NCBI GenBank assembly: GCA_028023455.1 | Contig: JAQFVV010006255.1 | Span: 3,288,001-3,352,000, forward strand | Reading direction: 5' to 3' | DNA length: 64,000 nt | DNA from: Epiperipatus broadwayi | Lineage: Eukaryota > Onychophora > Udeonychophora > Euonychophora > Peripatidae | Translations under genes and position numbers: made by a program | Notes under the pieces: model-generated | Database searches by the model: none | What the model saw: the letters and a program-made list of their open reading frames with translations, nothing else | Told to the model about the DNA's origin: nothing | Part shown: positions 22,566-34,959 of the stretch, piece by piece | Layout of the letters: every line of letters begins with the position of its first letter | Numbering within the stretch: position 1 is the stretch's first letter

Positions 22566-25500
22566 AAAATGGAGATGTCTTTTTTAAAAAAAATAATCAT
22601 TATTAATACCTAATAATGATGTGGTCCTATGAAGTAAATGATTGACATTTTTGGTTAGACAAATAAAACAAACAATATGAATCCTTCATTCAGCAATAAA
22701 AAGTTTTTAAAAATAAATGAAGTGTTGCTGCCAATTATTTAATTTTATAAGACTTGTGTCTTACTTCTTATTTTTCAAGAAAAATTTCTCATTAATCAGA
22801 GTAGTTTCTCTTTCTCTCTTTCTTTATCACAGTAAAATAATCATTAAAACATTTCCTATAACATCAGTTTATTAATAATTATAAGAGAGGCTATTAATAG
22901 TAGTAAATAACAATAATTTATACTACCTGCAGTTTGGAATTTTTTTCTTCTGTTGAATGAACAATTATAATTATAAAATCTAATTTGGTTAGTAGATCAT
23001 ATAAGTTGCTAAGCATTGATGCTATATATTTAAGCAAAATATTAACCTATGCATATATTTGGAACAGGATTAAATTATAAATATGTATAAGCAAAAATAT
23101 GTAATAATCAATAAGTACTCTTAATCAGTGATGTTAAAACTGCAAGGATACTTTCACCCCAGTCATATGATAGAGACATTGAAAAAATAAGAATGACCAT
23201 CTTATTTTCAAACTCAAATGCATTTATATAAACAAAAATGATAATGGTAAATAATTTAACATAAAATAATGATCAAACTATGCTTTACATTTGAAAAATC
23301 ATAAGCTAGTCTACTAAAAATCTTTAATAGAAAAAGAAAGTTTTCAGTTTCACAAATTAAACTTATTTAAATTTAGATAATTTAGTATATAAGGATTGCA
23401 CTGCAACTATTTTTAAAAACCAAACTACAACAATAATTTATGCCATTGATTTTTAAAACGCATATCTTTCCAACTGTATTTTAATATTTGTGTTAATTTT
23501 AAGGTATATGTTACAATGTCAAACTATCTCTAACAATTATATACATTTTTTATTGTGTAATCCTATTCTTCTTGATAATTAATTTTCAATATCCAGCAAA
23601 TCAATTTTTTTTAGCCTTAAATTCATTACATTACTGCTTAATTCTCTAAAACCAATGTCTAAATCTAAATACAAGTAATGGAATTATGAATATTAAGTAA
23701 TCTACTTAAATGCAGATTTTAGATAAGGTAGTTGATTTATTTCTTATGATAAGAATAAAAAAAACAATTTAGTAGCCATTTAGATGTGGCCCACAGGATC
23801 TATTGTTAATAAATTAAAGCTATCAGTAACATTAGTTAAGTCTCTATGTAAAACATGAATATAGTTTAGAATGTTTTTTGATATGATCTGATTGTAAGAC
23901 AATTAGTAGAAATGATATTGATTTGGTGGAAAAATTCAGCAGATTAATTTATATTGCAAAATCTTTATTATCTGTTTGGTAACTGTAGCTAGATAATATT
24001 AGTTCCATTTAATTTTTATATTTCAAAGGTGTTAAAACATTTTAATTAAATTGCATCACAGTTTTTTAAATTTTAATATAGCAATTTTAATCAAAATTTT
24101 TGTAGTCTAAATCTGATATTAAAATCACTTATTATAGATAAATTCTAATAATTTTTTAATGTTTATATATGAAAATAATTCCAGTGCATACCATTATCTA
24201 AAATAAATATCAGATCACCTCAAATGTTAAGAAACTTTTAGTTATACTCTCTGTGAATAAATGTATTAGAGTTCGCATCCCAAAACAGCTAATTCATGAT
24301 AAGTGATGAGGAAGATTTTATTGGAAAAGAGGATAATAAAATGATTAATCAGCACATTTACTCAAATTGACAGACCCACATCTGAAAAATCTAGCTATAA
24401 AATTTGCATTTTCCACCCTCTATTAAGAAATTTTACTACCATTTTAATTTTTACAACTTTAAAATTTACATATAATTTTTTTCTAATATTTCAATTTCAA
24501 AAAATCTCAAAAGACATTAGGATGATCAAATAAGCAGGAATTTCAAAGTATCTGAAGCCACACATATGTAGGGCAATCTTGAACTTTGTAAGATTACTTT
24601 GATAAAATATTACAATGGTTTAAAAACTTGATTTTTTGGAAAGTCTATGATTATTTTTATATTATAATTGTGTAATAATTATTAGAAATCAAAAATATAT
24701 ATTGTTATATATTTATTTTTCACAGACATGTTTTATTTTTAAACGTAAAAGAATATTTTCTTCTCTATCTAGAAATGATGTCACTCATCAGACTGTTATA
24801 ACAATTAGCAGTATTGTAAAAATTATGAAAAAATTTTAAACTTTTAAAGCATAAATTGATAAATTTCCTAGATATTAAAAATAATTCACTCAGATTTTTA
24901 AAACAAACATCAAACAAAAAAGATTTTTTTCATTTTGCAAACTGAATTTGCTCCACCTAAAATTTGATGATGTGACAGTACTTTGTTTTGATTAAAATCT
25001 AATTTTTAAAATAATTCTGAAAATCAAATGTGATTTATTTAATTTCTAAACAAAAATATCTATCATGTAAGGTCAAATTTATTATATTCTGATAAATAAT
25101 AATGGTTTAATATTAAAGTGAAAGTTGAAAGCTTAAATCTAGTGAGAACAAAGAAATCTGTCAGAATGTTAGCATAAATGAGAGGGTTAATAACTTCAAG
25201 CTATGTAAATATTAAAAGTATAAACAAGCTCTTTTGAGATGCAGACTCTAGTACATTTATTCACAGAGGGTGTAGCTAAAAATTTCTTAACTTTGAGATG
25301 ATTTGATATTATATATGTAGGTGTGAGTGTAAAATAATGTTACTAAGTTAAAAATATATTATATGTATTAATAATAATATTATTGCTTTTCTATTTTTTA
25401 AAACTGATTTTTCTATTTCTATTAATTTTTTTATTATGAGTATATATGTTATTAACAAAATATTTTTTAAAAATAAATATTTGCTAAATAATTTTTTTTT

Positions 25501-26718
25501 CAGTAAATTTATTATTTTAAAGTGAAACAGATATTAAATCATTAGTAACAATAATATTACTCCATGTTTTATTTAATGTGTAAAATTGATTTTACAAGTA
25601 AAAAATTTTTTATTAAATATAATTAAAGATTATTTAAACAGAAATTATTGTGCAAAAAAAATCACCTAATGTATTTCAGGACAAATCAATTATTATTTTT
25701 TAAGAACAGTGTTCCTTCTGATAAGCAAATTTTATATTTTTAATAAATATGTTTTATCTCCTTGCTGAATCTATGAATTAAAGTTGTATTAGTTGTAAAA
25801 TATTTTAGGATCAAAAATGTTAAATTAAATAAAATAATATTATTGATTATTATTATTTTATTTATATATTTTATCCAAATGTGAAATAATATTAAAAGAT
25901 AATGACAAAAAAATTCTTGACAAATACTAAAATTAAGATATTGGAATAAATAATATTAAGAAATTGGAAAGTCTTAAATGCTATGGATGAGTCCCCTGAT
26001 TATTCTTTATACTTTTGCAGTAAACTTTATGTATATACACACACAAATATAAAAAATATCTTTATATTACAAAATACTGTCTTAAGTTTTTGATTTATAA
26101 TTTTTTTAAATAACCATATTTAGTTGTGCAGGAATGATGTGATATTCAAGTACTCAAATGAGAAAATTGAGCACAATATTCTCATCAATTAACTAAACTT
26201 ATTTATCTTATTTTACTAATATACAAAAATTGATTCAAAACCTTTACATCTTTAAAGTGTTGCTCTACCATAATGCTAAATTGTATAGGTTATAATTTCA
26301 TTTACTTTTGGTTTTAATAGAAATTGTAAAGGCATTAGGCTCTATTTTATTTAGTATTGTGTATTCCCTTGTATATCATTTAATTCAGAGATTTTATTCA
26401 ATAGTCTATTTTCTATGTAGAAATTTTATAATTTTTGTTATATTTTATTCTATAGTAGTTTATTTTTAAAAAATGTTTCATAAAATAATTTTATTCTATT
26501 AGGCATTTAAAGTTTTAAGGATAGCAAGTAAAGTGGTTTTAATTAAATTTGGAGCAGATCTATTAAAATGCATGAAATTGATGTTATTTTTGTAGACACT
26601 TCAGTTCTATATTCTACTTTTTTGTAAAACTTTTAATCATTCTTGTTGATATACATTTTAAATAAAGTGTTTAACTTTCAAGGATTTGCTATAAATTGTG
26701 TATAGAGAATTCATAAAT
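22566..26718. other. AT-rich DNA with old repeat fragments, no gene
   Basis: The stretch 23136-23215 matches 10066-10140 ('ctgcaaggatac', 'aatgaccatcttattttc'). The stretch near 26130-26190, with GATGTGATATTCAAGTACTC, resembles 37963-38030, so another low-identity dispersed repeat is present. No ORF of interest and no terminal repeats were recognised in the rest. Confidence 0.45.
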
Positions 26719-27170
26719 ATTTATATATTGGACTATTTCTATCATCTAATATGGATAGAGAAGAAAAGGTATAAAAAAGAAAATTTAAAGAAGCTGCTCA
26801 CATGACAATGGCGAACAATCCCATAAGTCAATCTAGTGTGACTATACATAATGTATGAAAACTACTAATCAACTTTGCTCTTAAGAAGAAAAAGTGGAGA
26901 AAGGAACCTCATAGATAAGTATATGAAATTTCTACTGACTGTTGCCTTTGGTAGAATGGCTCAGTTGGTTAGAACATTACTTTAAAATTCAACACTCAAG
27001 AATCTAAGCGACCAGATTCAATTCCCATGCTAGTACTGTCACTGATCAGGCCAAAAACACCTGAAGAAGAGGGGAGAATAATACCTCTTAGAATATTTAA
27101 ATAAAGTTACATTTTTTTCAAGACATTCAATACCCATATTAGATGATAGAAATAGTCCAATATATAAATA
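26719..27170 (+). mobile_element. TIR element H carrying a tRNA-like SINE core, copy 1
   Basis: The terminal inverted repeats are about 36 bp: ATATTGGACTATTTCTATCA near 26725 and its complement near 27140-27163. Inside, at about 26948-27110, lies a tRNA-like stretch: TGGCTCAGTTGGTTAGAACA fits an A box, and 'gattcaattccc' near 27015 fits a B box. It is followed by 'gtcactgatcaggcc' and CACCTGAAGAAGAG. The latter segment recurs in the fold-back at 36931-37326, which has the same terminal repeats. So one DNA-transposon-like family contains a SINE-derived core. No ORF. Confidence 0.7.
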
Positions 27171-30150
27171 TAACTAAAACATGATCAGGCACAATTAGTG
27201 AATATGTCTTTTGTATGTTCAATTAATATGCATTTTAGATTTTTCAAGTGAGGTAAAATAGAATTTGGATATTTTTATTATCTAAGTTGTATTGACTTTT
27301 TAAAGAGAATATACAATTATATATTTTAAATAGAACACCTCTATCTAGCAATTCTTTTAACAAATCTCATGAGAGAAGTTCTTAGGAAATGATACCACAT
27401 GTAGGATCCACAAGGTATAAGATGGAAAAAAAATAAACAAATTTATGTGAACAAATAAATTTTAGATTATTAAATACATTTCTGGCAGTGAAATTTTGTA
27501 ATGTATGTAGATTCTTTTTTATGAATAAATTTCCATGAAGTAGGTGTGTCTTTTTCTTAGTTCACTGGAAACTGGTGCAATTTTTTTATGTGTATATGGA
27601 AATATTAAACATTAAAATATTTTTATTAATGTAGCTTTTCTATGATTTTACGAATATTTTGATAAAGCTCATAAATTGTTTTTACAAAAATAAAATAATA
27701 GCACTGTAAAAAAAAAAAAAAACCTCTCTTAATTAATGCTGTCTAATATTTTAAATGTGGTTTTCATTTAACTAATAATTTCTACATTAATGTTAGTTTA
27801 TTTATAATAAAATGATATCCTGTAAATAGAATAGATTGCATACTTATTAATATATTTGCACTATATAGCCAAATTTTTAAACAAACAAACAAACAAACAA
27901 ACAAACTACAACAAAATGAATATTGACAAATCAATCTTTATATAGAAATTTAGGCATTGATCATGGAAAATTATAACTTTAGAACTCTAATTATGACTAA
28001 GATTTTATTTTTTATAATAGAATAATTAAATTCTGATTTTTTTAATTCTTTAGAAATAAAATTATATTTTTGCCTGATTTTGATCTTCCAATGGAAAAGT
28101 ACTGCTTGCAACCATATGCTATCAATTTCTACACTGAAAGATTTATTATTGTTAGTTTACAGTAAAATAATAGATTCTAAAAATTCTTTATGCTGAGAAA
28201 ATCTCTTTCTTACTTCTCTCTGACAATAATTGGCCCTTTAAAAAAGTTTTAGCAATATGTCTGAATTTATACACATAGATTTTGTAAAATTTATTAAAAC
28301 ATTTCATAAAACAAATAATAATGAATTGTTATACTCTGTTGATTATGCGACGTTCAAGCTGCTGAGCAAAGTGATAAATAAGTTATATCCAGAAAAGTTT
28401 TTGCTCTAACTGCACTTCCTCTGCACTGAACTGCTCAAAGACCAAGAGATGAACAAAGTTGCTTTGTATTTCTGTAGTTTAGTTTTCATTACACTCTCTC
28501 GCAAATAGGGATTGGTTTCTATCTGCTTTTGGACTGCAATACGAATTTTAATTGCATTTTATTTTTACATGATTTACATTTTAACAAAAGTACTTTCATT
28601 AAAATTAATTTTAAGATTTCTTTTTTTTTTTTTGCAATCCCTTAAAAAACGACAAAAATCTTTACTTTGGATATGTCTTTTATGAAGTTGAGATTGACTT
28701 GCAAAGAACTCTGAATGAAAATTAAATACTGTACTGTACATTCATTAATCGTTTAAACTTATAATCAAAATACTGTACAGCACTAATATTGCATACCTTA
28801 CTGTACAATTTCAGCATCACTGTTTTGCTTTTGAATGATATAGCATTAATAAATATTCTATGACATCACAGTCTTACACAAAATGGCCACCAAAAACTTT
28901 TGTTTGAAATTTTTTTTAAGATCGTTATAGTGAATAATCAATTGTATATCAAAATAGTAGGTACAAATTGATGATGATTGCTAGTATGAATCCTTGCTTA
29001 ATGGTTAAGCATTATGTGGGGTATAGGTATATTTGGCTTTCTGAATCAGAAATCATATACTTGCTTTCTTAAATTTAATAATACTGTAACTTAATTTTAA
29101 TTTTGGACCTATTTGCTTTACCATGCAATATCACTATATCATTTTCTTGAAATAGTATATTTACTACTAAATAAAATATATCTACCAATACTTTGCTTCT
29201 CAATTTGACATCTAGAATTTAGTAAGAAAATCTTTTCATTGAAATCTCATTTAGTTTTTGGAACTATCTTTTAATTAGGTTTTTTACTCATTTGTTAATT
29301 TTGAAATTTAGTAGAGGCTTACACATTCTTTGAATAAATCTTATTTTAATTTTTATATTTAAGTTCAGATGATGTTCTTTGGTGTTTCTCATATCTGAAG
29401 ATCACTTCCCATGTTTACTGTAGTCTTTTTCTTATATTTTCTTTTTTTTATTTTATTATTTGTCTCATTTGAAAATCGCTAATCTCAATGTCTAGTAGTA
29501 TTTTTAATGCATTTTCTACAACTAACTAGGATATATATTTTGTAAGGTTGATCCTACCCATGCTTATTGTCTGAGATTATGATAGGTTTAATTTTGTTTA
29601 ATCAATCTTCTTTTCAGTTTTGCTTCTCAGATTTTCTTTCCAATTTGCTATTCAATTATAATTTGTCTTGTTTTTATAATTTTATGTATCTTTCTGAATA
29701 TCCTCATTTAATTTGTTCTCATTTTTTGAACTTTTTCTTTTATACTATCAGAATTACTTTTCTAATCTATAAAATCACCTAAATCTTCTATCTTATGTTA
29801 AATACTTAATAATTAGTTTTAATGTGACTATTGTAGACATTTCTTTAGATATTTGAACTTTGAAAAATGTATTTTTGTTATCTGTAGATTTTCTTTATAA
29901 TTCAGTTTATCTTCACTCTTATATTCTTTCTAAATCTTAAATTTGATTTAATATTGATGAATTTTTATATGTAATTTTTTGTGCTATTTTTACATTAGCT
30001 ATATATTTTATTTGTACTTCCATAAATTCTTATTAACATTGATAATTTTCTCCATAAATCTTACTGTTTCAAATCTCATTTTCAAATGAACTCCAGATTT
30101 TAATTTCTCCTAAAGTATTTTTAATGAAATAAAAATATTTTCTGAAAAAT
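27171..30150. other. AT-rich DNA with microsatellites, no gene
   Basis: A poly(A) run lies at about 27708-27722 and a (CAAA)n tract at about 27880-27906. At 28322-28560 there is a slightly GC-richer patch without an ORF. Around 28730-28805 'tactgtac' strings recur three times. From 29400 to 30100 the plus strand is T-rich. Nothing codes convincingly. Confidence 0.5.
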
Positions 30151-30154
30151 TTAT

Positions 30155-31180
30155 ACAATTAAGACAAATTTTATTAAAGTATAAATTCAAATAATGAAAA
30201 CATTTTTTAAAAGATTAAATTTCAACTTTTAATCTAAAAAAAACAAACAAACAAACAAACAAAAAAGTTATTGAAAATAGATGTTTCCTGTTTAATATCA
30301 TGAGATTTTTAGTTGAGTAAGTTTTTGTTAAAAACGTAATATATTCAAAATCTAAATGAAAACATCACATATTTATTAAAAAATAAATGTTTAATAATTT
30401 TACAAAAGTAAATAGTATACAGGTAAATAAATTCGATGTAAACTTATTTTTTAATTTTGATATAAACAAAATTCCATGTTACACAAATGCAGAAGTGTGC
30501 TTTTTCTTCTGCAGAAATTACAGATAGATGGTAATATCTAGGCATTTTACACATAGTTAAAATCTTACTATTAATAAACATTAAAATCACTCAAAAGTTT
30601 TTGGTTAAAGTTTACATTATTAATTGGTTGAAATGGATATCTGCCATTGATATAAATTACAATTAATTACTCACAGTACCATAATATTTTATATAAAAGT
30701 ATACTAAAGAGTTAAGACAAATTTAGTTAAAATATAAATTCAAATAATGAAAGCATTCTTTGAAAATTAAAAATCAATATTTCACTTAAAACAAGAAAAT
30801 AAAATAAATAAAGCTATTGTGGATAGGAACTTCCTCTTTGACATTAGTAAATTTTCAGCTTGCCAATTTTCTTTCCAAAAAGGAGTATTTATTAAAAGCA
30901 AATATTTAATAATTTTACATAAAGAATAAACCAATAAACAAATGAAATATCATATTTACAAAAAGTTTATTTTGCATATACACAGAAATTTTTCTCATCA
31001 GTAGAAATTCGTTAAAAAGTTTAACTTTTTTCCACTTGGCTGATGAAATATAGGTATTATAATTAGAATGAAAATTTTAATCTATTAAGTGGTTAACTGT
31101 GAAAATCACTCAAAAATTTAATTAAGGTTTTTTATTATTTAAATGGTTGCAATCAGTTGTTACTCTTAAAGGCATTTTGA
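30155..31180. repeat. Diverged tandem duplication, unit about 550 bp
   Basis: Block 'aagacaaattttatt..ataaattcaaataatgaaa' at 30158 recurs at 30712, and block 'aaaatcactcaaaag' with following TTAAGG/TTAAAG and 'aatggttg' recurs near 30585 and 31105. The order is kept, so these are two diverged units. Unit 1 contains a (CAAA)n tract at about 30240-30264. No ORF. It could be two adjacent copies of a dispersed repeat. Confidence 0.55.
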
Positions 31181-31968
31181 ACCCAATTAGAGCAGTAACA
31201 ACATGTTTTCATAAAAATCAAACAAATGATTAAAAACATTGATGATTATAAAAATAAAATATATTTTATTTATGTTAATAAAATATCATAAACAAAAATA
31301 TATTTAAAATAAAGATAAGATTTCAAAATAAATAAAAGCTTTAAAATTTCATTTTGATTAATATAATGTAAAACATTAGCACTAGATTAGAAATGAAATG
31401 AATGAATAAATGAATTCAGAGATGTTCTTATTTCCTGTTTATACCTGGTATCTAGAATTAAAAATAAAAGCTAAATTATAGATTCATTATCATTAAATTA
31501 AATTGTTAAATGACCCCAAAACCATATCAAACAAGTGGCTTTTACAAAGAAATATCAGTTTAAAATATTTCCATTATAAACAAAGTAATAGATATCATCA
31601 CTCAGCATTGTATCTGGAATGAATTTAGAAAGGATTCAAAGTTGAATTGTTAAAAAATTATGCTAATTTATGTATTATTTATTCTCAATTCTGAACATAT
31701 TTTAAAAACTTTGCTATTCCATACTAAGTACTTATCCTCAAAATATAAACAAAAACATTCTTCTAAAGTGGTCTTTTATGTTATAACAACCTCTAAAATA
31801 GCATATAAAGAAAACTCATATTTTATTATGAATTTTCTGCATAATATAAATGTGAAATTTCTTTGTAATCAAATAGCTATAAATACACCAATGAATTTCT
31901 TTTATTTATTCTTTTTTTTTTTTTCAGACAATAAATTAAACAAGAAATGTAAAAATATCTTTTAAGCA
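31181..31968. other. AT-rich DNA, no gene
   Basis: A 101-codon ORF at 31660-31965 ends in a run of Phe codons from a poly-T tract. Its composition is that expected from AT-rich sequence, and it matches nothing I recognise. Considered chance. Confidence 0.5.
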
Positions 31969-32042
31969 TTTTTTATTATTGTGAGTTTCCATCTTTATAA
32001 ATAAACAGTTTTTATTATTGTGAGTTTCCATCTTTATAAATA
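31969..32042 (+). repeat. Two-unit tandem repeat of 39 bp
   Basis: GTGAGTTTCCATCTTTATAA occurs at 31981 and again at 32020, with identical upstream TTTATTATT. The two units are almost identical, so the duplication is recent. Non-coding. Confidence 0.85.
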
Positions 32043-32398
32043 TGTTGTATGCATAATTTCATCTTAATTAAGTAAATATAAGTACTGAATTTAAATTTAT
32101 TTATCTTTTTATAAGATTATATTAAAAAAATTGCTAAGAAGATACATTTAAATTACACTAATATTTAATATTTAATTATTAAATGTTTTTCATTTTACTG
32201 CTATAATTATTGATATGCATTTGAGTGATTTCATTCATTTCCACAAATCTTTTGAACCAAAAATACCAGAATAATGGAGGTACAACCTTAACTTTAAATC
32301 TATTTTATTTTCCATGATATAGTTAAAATTTGCGAATAAATAAAACAAATGGTATCTGTCACTTATTATTTCACTTAATTGCTTTTTAATTTAATTAT

Positions 32399-33835
32399 AT
32401 ATTGTAACGTTTATTTATATACGTTACAAATATATTGGCATTTGGTAAAAGCTAAAAAAGTAAATTTAGATTTTTTTTTGATTAGTATAATTTTTGTTAA
32501 AACGTGCAATGAAGGTTAAAATTGTCATTCTTATTTTTTTTTATCTAATTGGAAAGAATAAATGACATACAGATTACTAATCCAGATAAATTAAAAGAAT
32601 TCCAAAAGTATAAGCTAAAAGAAAAATATTTTAGCTAATTAAAGATGGAAGAATAATGCTAAAAAAAAGAGAACTTTGTAACTTAAATTTAAGAGAGAGT
32701 GTATAAGATTATTATCTTATACACTGATAAAAAGACAAAAGAGTGTGCAGAAGTTCCAAAAATGGAGCGCGATATAAAAAGGAGATGACAACTTCAATCT
32801 GGGTCTTCTCTTTAACTTCTAGTTACATCTCTGAAAGTTGGAGGTTTCCACGAGCATAACCTGTGGCAAGAAATATACTTCTACACAGGTATGCCCCTTG
32901 CTGTACCAAGCTGTCATGCAAGCATGGAAACGGGACTTGTGAAGACTGCTTTTTGCAATAAAAGGGTCACTACAACCATGCCTTTTCTCCAGCTATAGAA
33001 CGGAACAATAATGGAAGACGCCAGCAGGAGAGACCAATGGAAATTCTCATGATCTGGGATCCCATAAACCTACATGGACTTACCGGTAAGTTAAGAATAA
33101 ATTTTCCTGATAGTGACTTAAAAGTTTGCAAACAATTATTTATCTAAGCTTAGACTACCATCCTGATATAGACTTTACTTTCACATTCAAGGGACTTTCT
33201 TATAAAGAATTTTATACAAGATCTTGGAACATTATTAAATTGCGTTCATTATTTAATCTAACTGTTTTTGTTAATCGATTCATTATCTGGATTAGCATGT
33301 GTGTACTTTCCAGTTTAGTTAATTCATAATTTAACTTATAAATATTTTAGTTTGTTAGAATAAAAGAGATTATACTTTTATCAACCTTTTCATTGTGCGT
33401 TATTAATAATAGTTATTATTTTTTATTATTAAATCTATTAGTAGTTTAATAAGATTTAAAAATGTAATTTATCTTTGCCAATATGTTTGAATAAGCCCAG
33501 GAATAATAATCTTAAAAAATTAATTCTTGTTACGGTAGGAGGTAATACCGATTTGTTTAAAAGCATTTTTTTTCTGTTTAGTTTACGAGTTACAATATGT
33601 TTGACGCTGTCTCAGTGGGTCTAATGACTCTGGCGCCCTCATGTAGAAATTAAAAACTGAGTCAGCTCACGATTGTACTTAGCAATAATTCTAGGCCGAG
33701 TTGATCAGGAAATATAGCTATGTTTTTAGAATAGAAATATAACTTTCTTCTTTTTTGACATGGCTTGATCAACTCACGCTCAAATATAAATTTGAGGTAT
33801 ATAGTGGCCTAGTAATATGAAAAACGTTACAATAT
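32399..33835 (+). mobile_element. Probable solo LTR (Gypsy-like ends)
   Basis: The element runs 32403-33831, starting TGTAACG and ending CGTTACA. It is flanked by ATAT on both sides, a possible 4-bp duplication in low-complexity DNA. The TG...CA boundary with a 7-bp inverted end is typical of Ty3/Gypsy LTRs. Inside is a TATA box (TATAAAAA at 32773) and about 180 bases later AATAAA at 32957, a credible promoter and poly(A) arrangement. This interval is clearly GC-richer than its surroundings. No gag or pol is present. A 1.4-kb length is long for a solo LTR, and the left end also contains its own palindrome (TGTAACG...CGTTACA, 32403-32428). A TIR element is therefore the alternative. Confidence 0.5.
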
Positions 33836-33889
33836 ATATACAATAATATAAGTCGATGTCTCTATTTCTTTAAATCAATATGGGGAATC

Positions 33890-34700
33890 TTATAATTGAA
33901 TATTTATAAATACAGTAATTAGATATATGTAAAGTATAACTTTAAAAATTTCATCACTTAGTAGTGCTTTTAATTAACCTCATAGTCTTTGTCAACTAAC
34001 ACTCTGAAATGCTAACCTTTCCATAATTCCGTGATGTTAATGTTTGCTACCTGTCTGTTAATTAAGTTTTGCTTGTATATTGTATATTAGCATAGCTTCC
34101 TTTATTTTCATTTTGTTGTTATTTTTTTTAATTTGCTATATTTTTACTTTATGCACCTCCATTAAACAAATTAATAAATAACTCTAAAGATAAAACCTCA
34201 TCTATAAATAAAAATTACATCATTTATAAATGTATATGTAGGTGTGATAGTGGATATATAGGAAAATCGAGATGCATGTTGGAAAAAAGAATTAAAGAGC
34301 ACTTGCTGTTTTTAAAAAGGGTTCAGAAAATGAAACAAAATTACAAAGTAAATAATAATATTTCAGCATTCATTTTTTACAACCATAATAAATCACGTAT
34401 TTATGGTTTTAACTTCGATTATAATAATGTAAAAATATTACAAATTGAAAAAAATAACACAAAAGGAAAATAAAGGAAACGATGCTAATATACAAATACA
34501 AATAAGACTTAATTAACAGACAGGGAGCAAATGTTAAAATCATGGAATTGTGGAAATGTTAGCCTTTGAAAGTGTTAAGTAACAAAGACTATCAGGATAG
34601 TCAAAAGCACTCCTAAGTGGAAAAAATTTTTAAAGTTATACTTTACATATATCTAATTACTGTATTTAATCACACAAATATTTCTTTTTTTTTTCTTTAA
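33890..34700. mobile_element. Large fold-back element, arms about 230 bp
   Basis: Arms at about 33910-34135 and 34445-34680 are reverse complements. Examples are 'taattagatatatgtaaag' against 'ctttacatatatctaatta', 'cctgtctgttaattaa' against 'ttaattaacagacagg', and 'atattagcat' against 'atgctaatat'. The spacer holds a 65-codon ORF (34276-34473) rich in Lys and Asn with no domain I can name. It begins 60 bases after the putative LTR end, so two insertions sit side by side. Non-autonomous, superfamily unknown. Confidence 0.7.
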
Positions 34701-34959
34701 CAAAATGTATTTAATATCATATAAAAATTGTATAGACTGGAGACATTAAGAATGATATTTAAATATCAAACTTTGTCATTTTTATTTTTTTAATATTTAG
34801 TATAGGGTATACAAAGTTTGTCATTTTCTTTATTTTACATTTATATGTAATGTTGGTATATGCATTCTATGGTACTTGAATATTAATGCTGCAATGTAGG
34901 GGATATAGGAGGCTTTTTCACACCCACAATAAATGTATAATATCATGATGATGTTAAAC

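Noticed and set aside
27880-27906. CRISPR-like regular repeat
   Set aside because: It is a simple (CAAA)n microsatellite without spacers; another lies at about 30240-30264.
31660-31965. 101-codon ORF
   Set aside because: AT-driven composition, ends in a poly-T tract translated as Phe, and no domain or splice context.
33626-33636. TGGCGCC as a retroviral-type primer binding site
   Set aside because: It is not next to an LTR end and lies inside the putative solo LTR.
34276-34473. 65-codon Lys-rich ORF as a gene
   Set aside because: It sits in the spacer and inner arm of a fold-back element, with AT-biased composition and no domain.
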